Part shown: piece after piece, positions 44,144 to 53,976 of the stretch | How the letters are laid out: every line of letters begins with the position of its first letter | How positions within the stretch are numbered: position 1 is the first letter of the stretch | Origin: Lachnospiraceae bacterium | Lineage (GTDB): Bacteria > Bacillota > Clostridia > Lachnospirales > Lachnospiraceae | Direction: 5' to 3' | Assembly (NCBI GenBank): GCA_015057625.1 | Contig: SVDZ01000002.1 | Coordinates: 128,865-192,864 of the forward strand | DNA length: 64,000 nucleotides | Notes under the pieces: model-generated | Seen by the model: the letters and a program-made list of their open reading frames with translations, nothing else | Databases searched by the model: none | Told to the model about the DNA's origin: nothing | Position numbers and translations under genes: made by a program

Positions 44144-45541
44144 ATGAACAAGGAAGCACTAAAGGAAATAAGAAATATCGTGCTTATTGTAGCTATTGTA
44201 GTAGTTCTCATTGTATACAGCGGCAATGTTATTACTGCTATCGAAGGAGTAGCAGGAGTATTTACTCCGTTTTTGGCAGGAGTTGCCATCGCTTTTGTAT
44301 TAAATCTTCCTATGTCTTTTATTGAGACAAAAATTTTTGCTAAATGGCCTAAGGGAAGATTACAAGTTTTAAAGAGAACTCTTGGGATTATATTGGCCAT
44401 ATTATTTATTTGTTTATTAGTTGCCCTTTTATTTGTGGCCGTTATACCGGGAGTGAGAAATACTTTTACAGATGTTTCTACCAGATTTCCGGAGTTTTAT
44501 AATCAGTTAAATGCATACATTGAAGATATTGCAGCTAAATATCCGGTAGTGGATTCCTTCATAAAAGAAGATAAACTTTCGAAATTGGATTTTGAAAAAG
44601 TATCCAGTGGCGTTTTATCTATATTTTCAAATGGAGTGGCAGGAAATATTGTATCATCTACAGTGGGAATGGCTAGTTCAGTGGCTTCATTCTTTGTGAA
44701 AGCTTTGACTGCAATTGTATTTGCTATTTATCTTTTAGCAGCAAAAGAGAGAATTATCAGAGGCTTTGCAACTGTACTTAAAACATATCTTCCGAGAAAT
44801 TATTATGAAGGTATCAGACATTTCAATATTGTTCTTGTGTATAACTTTAAACGATTTATTGAAGGACAGTGCCTGGAGGCCATTATATTAGGATTAATAT
44901 TTGCGATTGTTCTGTCAATTTTTAAAATGCCTTACGTTATGCTTATATCTATGATGATTGCATTTACTGCACTGATTCCGGTAGTAGGCGCACTTATAGG
45001 ATGTCTGTTTGGATGTGCGCTCATTATTATGGTTTCGCCTATCAAGATGCTTGAGTATATTGTTATTTCTATTGTAGTTCAGCAGCTTGAGAATAAGTTT
45101 GTATACCCTAGAGTAGTTGGCTCATCAGTTGGACTTCCATCGATTTGGGTGTTTATGGCGGTTATGGTAGGTGGCAGTTTGTGCGGTGTCATCGGAATGA
45201 TCGCGTTTATTCCTTTGACGTCAACGTTTTATCAGTTGCTTAAAGAAGATGTCAGAAAAAGAAGAGAAATAGAGAGTCACAAATCTCAGAGTAATAGGCA
45301 GAAAAATAGGAATAAAAATAATAATTATTCAAAACAAAAAACAAATAATAAAGCGAATAATAGTTCAAACAATAGCAAATTAAATAATAATTCAAATAAA
45401 AATTTAAATAATAATAATTCAAATAATAATTTAAATAATAATAGTTCAAACAACAAAACAAATAATAAATCAAATAGTAAAATAAATAGTAAAACGAACA
45501 ATAATCAAAATGATAAAACAATTAAGACAAACACTAAATAA
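44144..45541 (+). CDS. AI-2E / PerM family transporter with Asn-rich C-terminal tail
   Basis: This 465-residue membrane protein has about eight hydrophobic segments within residues 8-360. The C-terminal core matches the AI-2E (PerM/YtvI) family: FIEGQCLEAIILGLIFAI, then MIAFTALIPVVGALIG and KFVYPRVVGSSVGLPSIWV. Substrates of most members are unproven. GGGAGG lies seven bases before ATG 44144. Residues about 385-465 are a cytoplasmic low-complexity tail with some forty asparagines plus Lys and Ser, unlike the rest and unlike typical family members. The mscS gene follows after about 20 bp. Confidence 0.85.
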   Translation: MNKEALKEIRNIVLIVAIVVVLIVYSGNVITAIEGVAGVFTPFLAGVAIAFVLNLPMSFIETKIFAKWPKGRLQVLKRTLGIILAILFICLLVALLFVAVIPGVRNTFTDVSTRFPEFYNQLNAYIEDIAAKYPVVDSFIKEDKLSKLDFEKVSSGVLSIFSNGVAGNIVSSTVGMASSVASFFVKALTAIVFAIYLLAAKERIIRGFATVLKTYLPRNYYEGIRHFNIVLVYNFKRFIEGQCLEAIILGLIFAIVLSIFKMPYVMLISMMIAFTALIPVVGALIGCLFGCALIIMVSPIKMLEYIVISIVVQQLENKFVYPRVVGSSVGLPSIWVFMAVMVGGSLCGVIGMIAFIPLTSTFYQLLKEDVRKRREIESHKSQSNRQKNRNKNNNYSKQKTNNKANNSSNNSKLNNNSNKNLNNNNSNNNLNNNSSNNKTNNKSNSKINSKTNNNQNDKTIKTNTK

Positions 45542-45562
45542 CATAAAATGAAGGGAGAAAAA

Positions 45563-46453
45563 ATGTTTATACCTGCGAATGCAACAGAAAAAGAATTAGA
45601 AAGTTTACAACAGAGCGTAGAAGTAATTAAAGATACTGATAAGATGGGTAAGTTTGTATCTGATATGATTGATAAAGGAATTGCTTTTGGCCTTAAGTTA
45701 GTGGCTGTATTTATTATATTTATCATAGGACGATTTATTATTAAAAAGTTCCTAAAGATAGTGGACAGAGCTTTACAAAAGAGTTCTATAGATGAAGGAG
45801 TATCAAAGTTCTTACACTCAACACTCAATATTATTTGTTATATTGTCCTGGTTGTAATACTTTGCAGTAAGCTTGGAATTGATACTACATCTTTTGCAGC
45901 TATTTTGGCTTCAGGAGGATTGGCTATAGGTCTTGCTTTCGAGGGAAGTCTTTCAAATTTTGCCGGTGGAATTCTTATTCTCATTATGAAACCGTTTAGA
46001 ATTGGTGACTATATCGAGTCCGGTGGAGTATCCGGTGTAGTTGAAAAGATTGATATCTTCTACACATCCCTTATCACAGTTGACAATAAAGCTGTAAAAT
46101 TACCAAACGGAACGCTTTCAAACAGCGTTCTTACAAACTACTCAATGTACGGAAAGAGAAGAGTGGATGTACAGGTGGGAGTTCATTATGATGACGATTT
46201 GAAAAAAGCAAAGAAGATTCTTAATGAAGTGATGAACAGCTACAAGAAAATTATGTCGGAAGAGGAAAACATTGTAGTTGTAAAAGAACTTGGAGAGAGT
46301 TGTGTTAATCTTGAAATAAGAATGTGGGTTGCCACAGCAGACTACTGGGATGCTAAATTCTATTTAAATGAAAATGCAAAGGAAAAACTTGAAGAAGCAG
46401 GAATAACTATTCCATATAATCAGTTGGATGTGCATTTGATTGAACATAAATAA
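45563..46453 (+). CDS. mscS: Small-conductance mechanosensitive channel
   Basis: This 296-residue MscS-family channel releases solutes on hypo-osmotic shock. It has three membrane helices (about 38-58, 85-105 and 110-135). The pore-lining third helix and its exit read ASGGLAIGLAFEGSLSNFA, then MKPFRIGDYIESGGVSGVV. The beta and alpha-beta cytoplasmic domains follow. I chose ATG 45563, with AAGGGAG just upstream. It is probably in one operon with the PerM-like exporter and the following secreted protein. Confidence 0.92.
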   Translation: MFIPANATEKELESLQQSVEVIKDTDKMGKFVSDMIDKGIAFGLKLVAVFIIFIIGRFIIKKFLKIVDRALQKSSIDEGVSKFLHSTLNIICYIVLVVILCSKLGIDTTSFAAILASGGLAIGLAFEGSLSNFAGGILILIMKPFRIGDYIESGGVSGVVEKIDIFYTSLITVDNKAVKLPNGTLSNSVLTNYSMYGKRRVDVQVGVHYDDDLKKAKKILNEVMNSYKKIMSEEENIVVVKELGESCVNLEIRMWVATADYWDAKFYLNENAKEKLEEAGITIPYNQLDVHLIEHK

Positions 46454-46494
46454 TGCAACTAAGAAGCAGGATTTTGTAAAAGAAGGGAGAATCT

Positions 46495-49400
46495 ATGAAA
46501 AAAACAAAAAAAATATTGGCTCTGATACTATCGGTTATTTTAGTAGTTGTATCAAACAATTATGCGCCTGTTGATGTGCATGCAGACTGGGAAGATAACA
46601 AGTGTTGTGTGGAGTGTGGAGAGTGGACAGACGATTATTGTGAAGATTGCGCAGCTGATAGAATGTGTGTATGCAGTAGTTGTCATGACTTTTATCATTG
46701 TAATCTTTGTGGAGGGTGTTATCTAAATCTTGACGTAGATCCTTGTGATGACGGATGTTTCAATGTTATTTGTAAGGATTGTGCTGCGCAGGAAGGATAT
46801 CATTGCCCGGAATGTGAAGAGTGTTTTATGGGTGATGAAGATGAATTGTGTGGCAATTGTTTCAGATGTCCTGATTGTGTAGATATTTGTGATGAATGCG
46901 GATGGTGCTATGAATGTCAGGAGCATTGTCCGGAATGTTATAACTGTGATTATGAAGACGAACGCTGTGAAATGGGAGGAGAGCATTGCCAGGAATGTTG
47001 TGATCTTTGTTTCCAGTGTGAAGAGTGCATAGAAGGAAAAAATCAGGAAGCTTGCGGATACTGCGGACTTTGCGAAGATTGTTGTGCGGAAAATGCATGT
47101 GAAGCATGTGGAATGTGTGCTGAGGATTCAGAATATGATGAGCATCTGTGCCCGAATTGTGGCGTGTGTATGGAAGAGGAAGCAGAGCGCTGTGATACAT
47201 GTGGGCTTTGTACTGATTGTTGTCTTGAAGAGGCAATAAGCCAAGGGTGCGAATGTGGTGAGTTGTGTCAGAGTGAAGTGGATGATGATCATATTTGTGA
47301 AAACTGCGGACAGTGCTATGGCGTGGTTGATAAATCTATTGAAGCAGAAGAAGAGGGCATGAATCTTTGTGTGGACTGTTACGAAGAAACAGTTGAAACT
47401 GACGAGGAGAATCATGAAGCAAGACCGCAGAACAGTTGGACTTTTGACAACAATTATCATTGGAAGGCTTGTAGATTTTGTAATGACGATGAGCATATCA
47501 GTCAGAAAAATCTTCATGAATTTGACAGTAAGGGTAAATGTAAGGTATGTGGATATGTTGACGGTAGCTCAATATATATTACACGTCAGCCAATCAGCAA
47601 AAGAGTTGAGGTAGGAAATGCAGATGGAAACTGGGAAGATAACTATGTTTATATGAACATATCGGCAACGGCGAAGAAACCGTTAACTTATCAATGGCAG
47701 TGGAGTTCAAAAAAGGATTTCAGTAATTATGTTTCCGATCTTACAGATGATGATTATAACAAAGGAAGTAAAACAAATTCACTTTCATATCTAGTTGGTA
47801 CTGACAGTTGTTACGGATTATACGGTCCTAATGACAATGAAATATATATCAGATGTGTGGTATCGGATGGAAATAATACAGTATATTCAAATATTGTTAC
47901 AATTACCGTAAAGCATGTTTTTGACGCTGATTATGACATTATTAGTGATGAGAACGGTCATTATTTTAAATGCCATGGTGAGGGATGTGATCACTATGGA
48001 AAAGCAGAGAAGCATATTTATGATCAGTGGACATGGAATGCCGACAGAACAGTGAGAACGGCGTATTGCAAAGTTTGTGGTTATAAGTCAACTCGTGAAA
48101 CACACAAGCATTCAATTGACCAATATGTTTTTATGGAGTCAGAATGTACAAATAATAATACAAATGAATGGACAGCTAAAGTTGGTGAAAAGACTTATAT
48201 TGTTGATGAAAGACATCATGAGGGAATTTGTGATGTTGAGGATGATTGTGATTTCCATATAAGCGAAGCTCATACTTGGGGTCCGTGGCATGTTGTTACA
48301 GCAACACCTACTACTGCAGAAAAAAAAGGTGGAATTCACAGGTATTGTACTGTTTGTGAGTATGAGGAATCACGTGTTCAAAAAGATAAAGATGGAAATG
48401 ATCTTTACTGGGAGTTTGGAACCCATCCCGTTAATATAATAGGTGGTTATATGGATAATGTTCAGGGGCTTGTAAAGGAAGGAGAGACAGTGAGACTGAC
48501 TCCTGATAAAAAGCCGGGCTATGAATTTTATGGTTGGAAAGTAAAACGTGAGGTGTTAAATACAAGTAATAACACTTACAGTACTTATAGCTATGACATA
48601 ACGGCACCTACGAATGCTTACTACGGATTCCCGGAGGATTTATATCTGTTTACTATGCCTAAGATGAATGATGCAGGTATTTGGACAATAGAAGCAAAAT
48701 ACGCAGAGGGATGTCCTCATTCGTTAACTGAAATCAGTGGAAAGTGCGAAGCTACTTGTGGTCATGTAGGATATACCGGAGACAGAGTGTGTTCAGAATG
48801 TGGATATGTTGTTGAGCAGGGAACCGAGATAGATAAACTTCCTCATCGTCATGTTGTGACAGCAACCGAGAACAGCTTTGTAAGAGATAAAAAAGGTAAT
48901 ATTGTTTATGACAGACATGGTGATGCAATCTGTGAGTATCGCAAATATGATCCGGGTGATTGTGAACATGATACAAAGGGATATTCAGGAGATAAGATTT
49001 GTACGGACTGTAACAGAGTGGTAGAGCGTGGAAAGATTATAGCACCGGTTCATAATTGGACTGTTAATAAAGTTCTTGAAGAGCCTACAACTACAAGAAA
49101 AGGAAGAGCGACATATATATGTGAGTATTGTGGAAAATCAAAAGAAATGCCTATGGATTACAGTGGCCCGGATTATTCGGTAGGCATTAGCAAGCGTAAT
49201 CTTACATTCTCTTTTGTTTATGGATTATCCGCTAATCCTATAGTAATTGATTTTACAAGAAAAGGTAGAGACGCAGGCGATATTGTAAAAATCTGTGATT
49301 ATGAGTGGAGCGGTGATAATAATGTAATTATTAATCAAACCGGTGACATGCAGATTACTGTGGCAGTAAATAGTTTTGATCTTGGCTCTCTTGATAATTG

Positions 49401-50277
49401 TATAGATGTTTGCTTTGAACTTAAGGATGGATCTAAGATATGGCTTACAAGTATAATTAATAATGATGAGTGGCCAATTAATGTTAAGTTTAATCTTTTA
49501 AAGGACAAACAAACGTTTAAAGCAACAATTATAAATGCTGAATTTTATGACCATACAAATAAACAATTTCTTGGAAATACAATGGAGTTACATTCAGGAG
49601 AATTGATTTATGCAAGAACAAATAAAGAGTCAGATAAATTAATGAAAGCTGAATGGATTATCCTTGACGATGAAAGTGGTTATTTGCAGAAAAGACTTGA
49701 ATTAAATGAACATACAAGAAAAGACTGGCAGTATGGTGAGTACATGCCTCATAATGATGTGACTATTTTAGCACTTACTCCTGATTTCACAGGAGACGTT
49801 CAAACAGGTGGAAAGACAGTCTACTATAAGGACGGTGCACTTGCAAATGGTATCATTGAAAGAGATGGCAAAAAGTATAAATATATTGATGGAGTTGGAG
49901 TTCCTATATCCGACAAGGATAATGAAACATCGACATCTGCTAATATAAAAACAAAAGTCGCAAATCCAATAACAGTAAAGGCTAAGAAGATAAAGATTAA
50001 ACTTTCAAAGCTTAAGAAAAAGAATCAGATAATAAAAGCCAAAAAAGCAATCAAAGTATTAAAAGCTCAGGGTAACGTGACATATAAATTGTCTTCAGTT
50101 AAGAAGGGAAAGAAGAACTTTAAAAAGTATTTTAAAGTTGCAAAAAATGGTAAAATCACAGTTAAGAAGGGACTTAAAAAAGGTACATACAAAGTACAGA
50201 TAAAGGTTACAGCTTCCGGAAATGACAAATATGAAGCAGGAAGCAAAATTGCAACTGTGAAGATTACAGTAAAATAA
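46495..50277 (+). CDS. Large secreted cysteine-array protein of unknown function
   Basis: This 1260-residue protein has a signal peptide (about 1-30, cut near VHA/DWED). Residues 37-295 contain about sixty cysteines, arranged as repeated C-x2-C-G-x-C and C-x2-C units (CGYCGLC, CEACGMC, CPNCGVC, CDTCGLC, CENCGQC) in an acidic background. An Ig-like segment (about 360-480) follows, then several smaller C-x2-C modules of a type common in Lachnospiraceae surface proteins (YTGDRVCSECGYVV, YSGDKICTDCNRVV, YICEYCG). A beta-rich part and a Lys-rich C-terminal Ig-like domain (about 1165-1260) end the protein. There is no LPXTG anchor. The function is unknown; metal binding or disulfide scaffolding is possible. 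Confidence 0.8.
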   Translation: MKKTKKILALILSVILVVVSNNYAPVDVHADWEDNKCCVECGEWTDDYCEDCAADRMCVCSSCHDFYHCNLCGGCYLNLDVDPCDDGCFNVICKDCAAQEGYHCPECEECFMGDEDELCGNCFRCPDCVDICDECGWCYECQEHCPECYNCDYEDERCEMGGEHCQECCDLCFQCEECIEGKNQEACGYCGLCEDCCAENACEACGMCAEDSEYDEHLCPNCGVCMEEEAERCDTCGLCTDCCLEEAISQGCECGELCQSEVDDDHICENCGQCYGVVDKSIEAEEEGMNLCVDCYEETVETDEENHEARPQNSWTFDNNYHWKACRFCNDDEHISQKNLHEFDSKGKCKVCGYVDGSSIYITRQPISKRVEVGNADGNWEDNYVYMNISATAKKPLTYQWQWSSKKDFSNYVSDLTDDDYNKGSKTNSLSYLVGTDSCYGLYGPNDNEIYIRCVVSDGNNTVYSNIVTITVKHVFDADYDIISDENGHYFKCHGEGCDHYGKAEKHIYDQWTWNADRTVRTAYCKVCGYKSTRETHKHSIDQYVFMESECTNNNTNEWTAKVGEKTYIVDERHHEGICDVEDDCDFHISEAHTWGPWHVVTATPTTAEKKGGIHRYCTVCEYEESRVQKDKDGNDLYWEFGTHPVNIIGGYMDNVQGLVKEGETVRLTPDKKPGYEFYGWKVKREVLNTSNNTYSTYSYDITAPTNAYYGFPEDLYLFTMPKMNDAGIWTIEAKYAEGCPHSLTEISGKCEATCGHVGYTGDRVCSECGYVVEQGTEIDKLPHRHVVTATENSFVRDKKGNIVYDRHGDAICEYRKYDPGDCEHDTKGYSGDKICTDCNRVVERGKIIAPVHNWTVNKVLEEPTTTRKGRATYICEYCGKSKEMPMDYSGPDYSVGISKRNLTFSFVYGLSANPIVIDFTRKGRDAGDIVKICDYEWSGDNNVIINQTGDMQITVAVNSFDLGSLDNCIDVCFELKDGSKIWLTSIINNDEWPINVKFNLLKDKQTFKATIINAEFYDHTNKQFLGNTMELHSGELIYARTNKESDKLMKAEWIILDDESGYLQKRLELNEHTRKDWQYGEYMPHNDVTILALTPDFTGDVQTGGKTVYYKDGALANGIIERDGKKYKYIDGVGVPISDKDNETSTSANIKTKVANPITVKAKKIKIKLSKLKKKNQIIKAKKAIKVLKAQGNVTYKLSSVKKGKKNFKKYFKVAKNGKITVKKGLKKGTYKVQIKVTASGNDKYEAGSKIATVKITVK

Positions 50278-50289
50278 TTATAAAACAAT

Positions 50290-50341
50290 TGTAAAAAGGC
50301 TGTTGCACAACATTATAAGTTAGTGCTACAGCCTTTTTACA
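50290..50341. terminator. Bidirectional terminator between the cysteine-array gene and argH
   Basis: TGTAAAAAGGCTGT (50290-50303) and ACAGCCTTTTTACA (50328-50341) are perfectly complementary, giving a T run on either strand. It serves both convergent genes. Confidence 0.9.
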
Positions 50342-50376
50342 AATATAGTATTATTTATAAAACTCAAATATACTTC

Positions 50377-51753
<1,377 letters not shown>

Positions 51754-52119
51754 ATGTAATTACTTCCTTTTTCATTTTTAGTTTTTATTATCTGTATAAG
51801 AAAGTCACTGAGATAAAGTGGCTGCTTATACACACAAAGAAAGTATAGCATTATAATGAGGGTTTTTCAAACTATTAATTCATTTCGCTGATGTCGCAAA
51901 TGGTACCGATGTTGAATGATTTCTTTTTGAGACGGGTAATGTAGTATGAAATTGAGCCCATAGGGCAGAAAGTACACCATGTTCGTTTATAGCTATGTTG
52001 ATAAATTTTCATTGAGAGTATAATATGGTATAGAAAACATATCAAGAATACCAATACTTTGGGAACTTAAGCATTGGGGTGAAAGCAATAACAAATAAAA
52101 TGGAATGGTGAAGAAACAG
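51754..52119. other. Divergent argH - dus spacer
   Basis: No gene is seen. The left part is the argH leader and promoter (51842-51870). In the right part TTGATA (51998-52003) and TATAAT (52019-52024) could be a weak dus promoter, although their 15-bp spacing is short. The rest shows no clear repeat, terminator or leader structure. Confidence 0.5.
51842..51870 (-). promoter_or_regulatory. Promoter of argH
   Basis: On the minus strand TTGAAA (51870-51865), a 17-bp spacer and TATACT (51847-51842) lie about 90 bp before argH. Confidence 0.7.
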
Positions 52120-53067
52120 ATGAAGATTTATATGGCTCCTTTAGAGGGAATTACAGGACATATATATAGAAATACATATGAGGAGAACTTTGGCGAATGT
52201 ATAGATAAATACTTTGCTCCTTTTATTGTGCCAAGTGATAATAAGAGACTTGCGGGAAAGGAAATAAGGGATGTGATTCCTGAAAACAATTATATAGAAA
52301 ATATGCATCTGGTTCCGCAGATTCTTACTAATAACGGAACACATTTTCTGAAAGCTGCCGCGCAGTTAAAGACTATGGGTTACAATGAGATTAATTTTAA
52401 TGCCGGATGCCCCTCAGGAACAGTTGTAAATAAAAACAGAGGTGCAGGATTCTTAAAGGATCCTATTCACATGAAAAGATTTTTTGATGAAGTGTTTGAG
52501 GAAACAGAAAAACTTGGAGTCAAAGTGTCTGTTAAAACCAGAATAGGATTTGAATCTCCGCTTGAGTTTGAGGATATTATGAAAGTGTATAATCAGTTTC
52601 CTTTTGAGGAAATAATAGTTCATCCAAGAACAGGAAGACAGATGTACAAAGGAGTACCCGATATGGAACAGTTTGGATATGCCTGTGACAACGCAAAGGT
52701 ATCTCTTTGTTATAACGGTGATATAAAGACAGTCGATAATTATAATGATATAATAGACAAATATAATATTGATTCGGTTATGTTAGGAAGAGGAATTATT
52801 AGAAATCCTATGCTGCCGGAACAGATAATATATGGATGTGATATTGATTACGACAAAATCAGAAAATTTCATAACGAATATTATAGAAGATACTGTGAAG
52901 TGATTAGCGGGGATGTGCATGTTCTCTTTAAAATGAGGGAAGTATGGATTTATATGTCGGAGATATTTGAAAATCCACACAAGTGTTTGAAAATGGTCAG
53001 AAAAGCTCAGAGCCTCAAAGCATATGACGAGGCGGTGGAGAGAATATTTTCAAGTGCCCGTATTTAA
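52120..53067 (+). CDS. tRNA-dihydrouridine synthase family protein
   Basis: This 315-residue FMN enzyme of the Dus family reduces uridines in tRNA. It starts MKIYMAPLEGITGHIYRN, with the catalytic region NFNAGCPSGTVV (active-site Cys), RGAGFL, VSVKTRIGF, IIVHPRTGRQMYKG and VMLGRGIIRNP. I prefer ATG 52120 because the family begins there; a slightly longer start at 52105 is possible, and neither has a strong ribosome site. It is a stand-alone gene. The exact uridine position modified cannot be told from the sequence. Confidence 0.9.
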   Translation: MKIYMAPLEGITGHIYRNTYEENFGECIDKYFAPFIVPSDNKRLAGKEIRDVIPENNYIENMHLVPQILTNNGTHFLKAAAQLKTMGYNEINFNAGCPSGTVVNKNRGAGFLKDPIHMKRFFDEVFEETEKLGVKVSVKTRIGFESPLEFEDIMKVYNQFPFEEIIVHPRTGRQMYKGVPDMEQFGYACDNAKVSLCYNGDIKTVDNYNDIIDKYNIDSVMLGRGIIRNPMLPEQIIYGCDIDYDKIRKFHNEYYRRYCEVISGDVHVLFKMREVWIYMSEIFENPHKCLKMVRKAQSLKAYDEAVERIFSSARI

Positions 53068-53091
53068 AACTATATGTTGAAATGTCCATAG

Positions 53092-53365
53092 GTTTCAAAA
53101 GGTATACATTATGAAATGGACGCAAAGTTTTCTATGAGCACGCATAAAGTAACAATCCGTGACACACTATATTTTCTACTCCTCGCATTCGCTTATTAGA
53201 AAATGCTCCTGCGCAACTCGTCCTTCGGACTCAAACAGCGCCCGCATTTTCAGCTAGAATGTTCGTCGTAACGAAAATATAGCTATCGTCACAGGGATTG
53301 TCACATTTATGCTTTGCTCATCTGAAAACTATTGCTCACATTTCATATACTATAGGTTTTGAAAC
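53092..53365. repeat. 274-bp imperfect palindrome, MITE-like or large hairpin
   Basis: The 27-bp ends (53092-53118 and 53339-53365) are inverted copies with 22 of 27 matches, each starting GTTTCAAAA when read inward. The similarity continues inward in order (GCATAAA, ACAATCC, CTATATTTTC, GAAAATGC), so the whole element folds on itself about a GTCC-TTC-GGAC centre. There is no open reading frame. It is GC-richer in the middle than its surroundings. It may be a non-autonomous mobile element or a large interspersed hairpin repeat. Confidence 0.75.
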
Positions 53366-53414
53366 ACAGAATTGTCATGATAAGGATTGTGTGAAAATGA
53401 GATATGCATCATTT

Positions 53415-53838
53415 ACCTTCCAAATAAGGTATTTGTTAGTTTGGAAGGTATGTTGCAAAAATAGCTTGTCATGAGAATTACCTACTAAATGTGAGATTTG
53501 TTAGTTTGGAAGGTATGTTGCAAAAATAGCTTGGTATGAGAATTACCTACTAAATGTGAGATTTGTTAGTTTGGAAGGTATGTTGCAAAAATAGCTTGGC
53601 ATGGGAATTACCTACTAAATGTGAGATTTATTAGTTTGGAAGGTATTTTGCAAAAATAGCTTGGCAAAAGAATTACCTACTAAATAAGATATTTGTTAGT
53701 TTTGATGGTAATTGACAAAATTATGACAAACTTAATTTACCTACCAAATGGTAAATATATTAGTTTGGAAGGTAATTGATAACAAATTAACAAATTTACC
53801 TTACCTTCCAATGCAAGAAAAATATTAAATGGAAGGTA
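53415..53838. repeat. Seven-unit tandem array of 65-bp hairpin repeats
   Basis: Units begin with an ACCT-type arm at 53415, 53480, 53545, 53610, 53675, 53739 and 53803, giving steps of 65, 65, 65, 65, 64 and 64. Each unit pairs with TTTGGAAGGT about 26 bases later. The first and last units pair perfectly (ACCTTCC / GGAAGGT); the middle ones carry ACCTACTAAA with mismatches. The 28-29-base linkers of the first four units are nearly identical (TTGCAAAAATAGCTTG), then diverge. Neither strand codes. Confidence 0.88.
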
Positions 53839-53883
53839 AAATGGTAAAAAGAATAATCAGATACTAAATAAAGTAGCTATAAA

Positions 53884-53942
53884 GAAAGTAGTTGTTTTGT
53901 AAGTGATTCATAAATAATCACGAACAAAACAACTACTTTTTT
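53884..53942. terminator. Bidirectional terminator downstream of rqcH
   Basis: AAAGTAGTTGTTTTGT (53884-53899) pairs with ACAAAACAACTACTTT (about 53923-53938), with further pairing (AGTGATT / AATCAC) inside. T-rich sequence follows on the + strand and the complementary A run gives U on the minus strand. Confidence 0.88.
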
Positions 53943-53976
53943 ATTCAACGAGGAGAAAAGAAATATTTACCTATAT

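Larger units (their letters stand above)
53068..53976. other. Non-coding island between dus and rqcH
   Basis: These 909 bp hold no gene. They contain the 274-bp palindrome, a short unique stretch (53366-53410), the seven-unit hairpin array and the rqcH terminator. No terminator specific to dus is seen before the palindrome, so dus transcripts may run into it. Confidence 0.75.

Noticed and set aside
45252..45521. Minus-strand gene rich in Tyr, Asn and Leu
   Set aside because: It is the complement of the AAT-rich tail of the exporter gene; the composition is a by-product and no ribosome site is present.
46723..47517. Minus-strand reading frames opposite the cysteine array
   Set aside because: They arise because TGT/TGC-rich coding DNA has few stops in the complement; no start signal or recognisable protein is seen.
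53415..53838. CRISPR array (36-base palindromic repeats with 29-base spacers)
   Set aside because: The first four spacers are nearly identical to each other and no cas gene is present. It is a tandem repeat, not a spacer archive.
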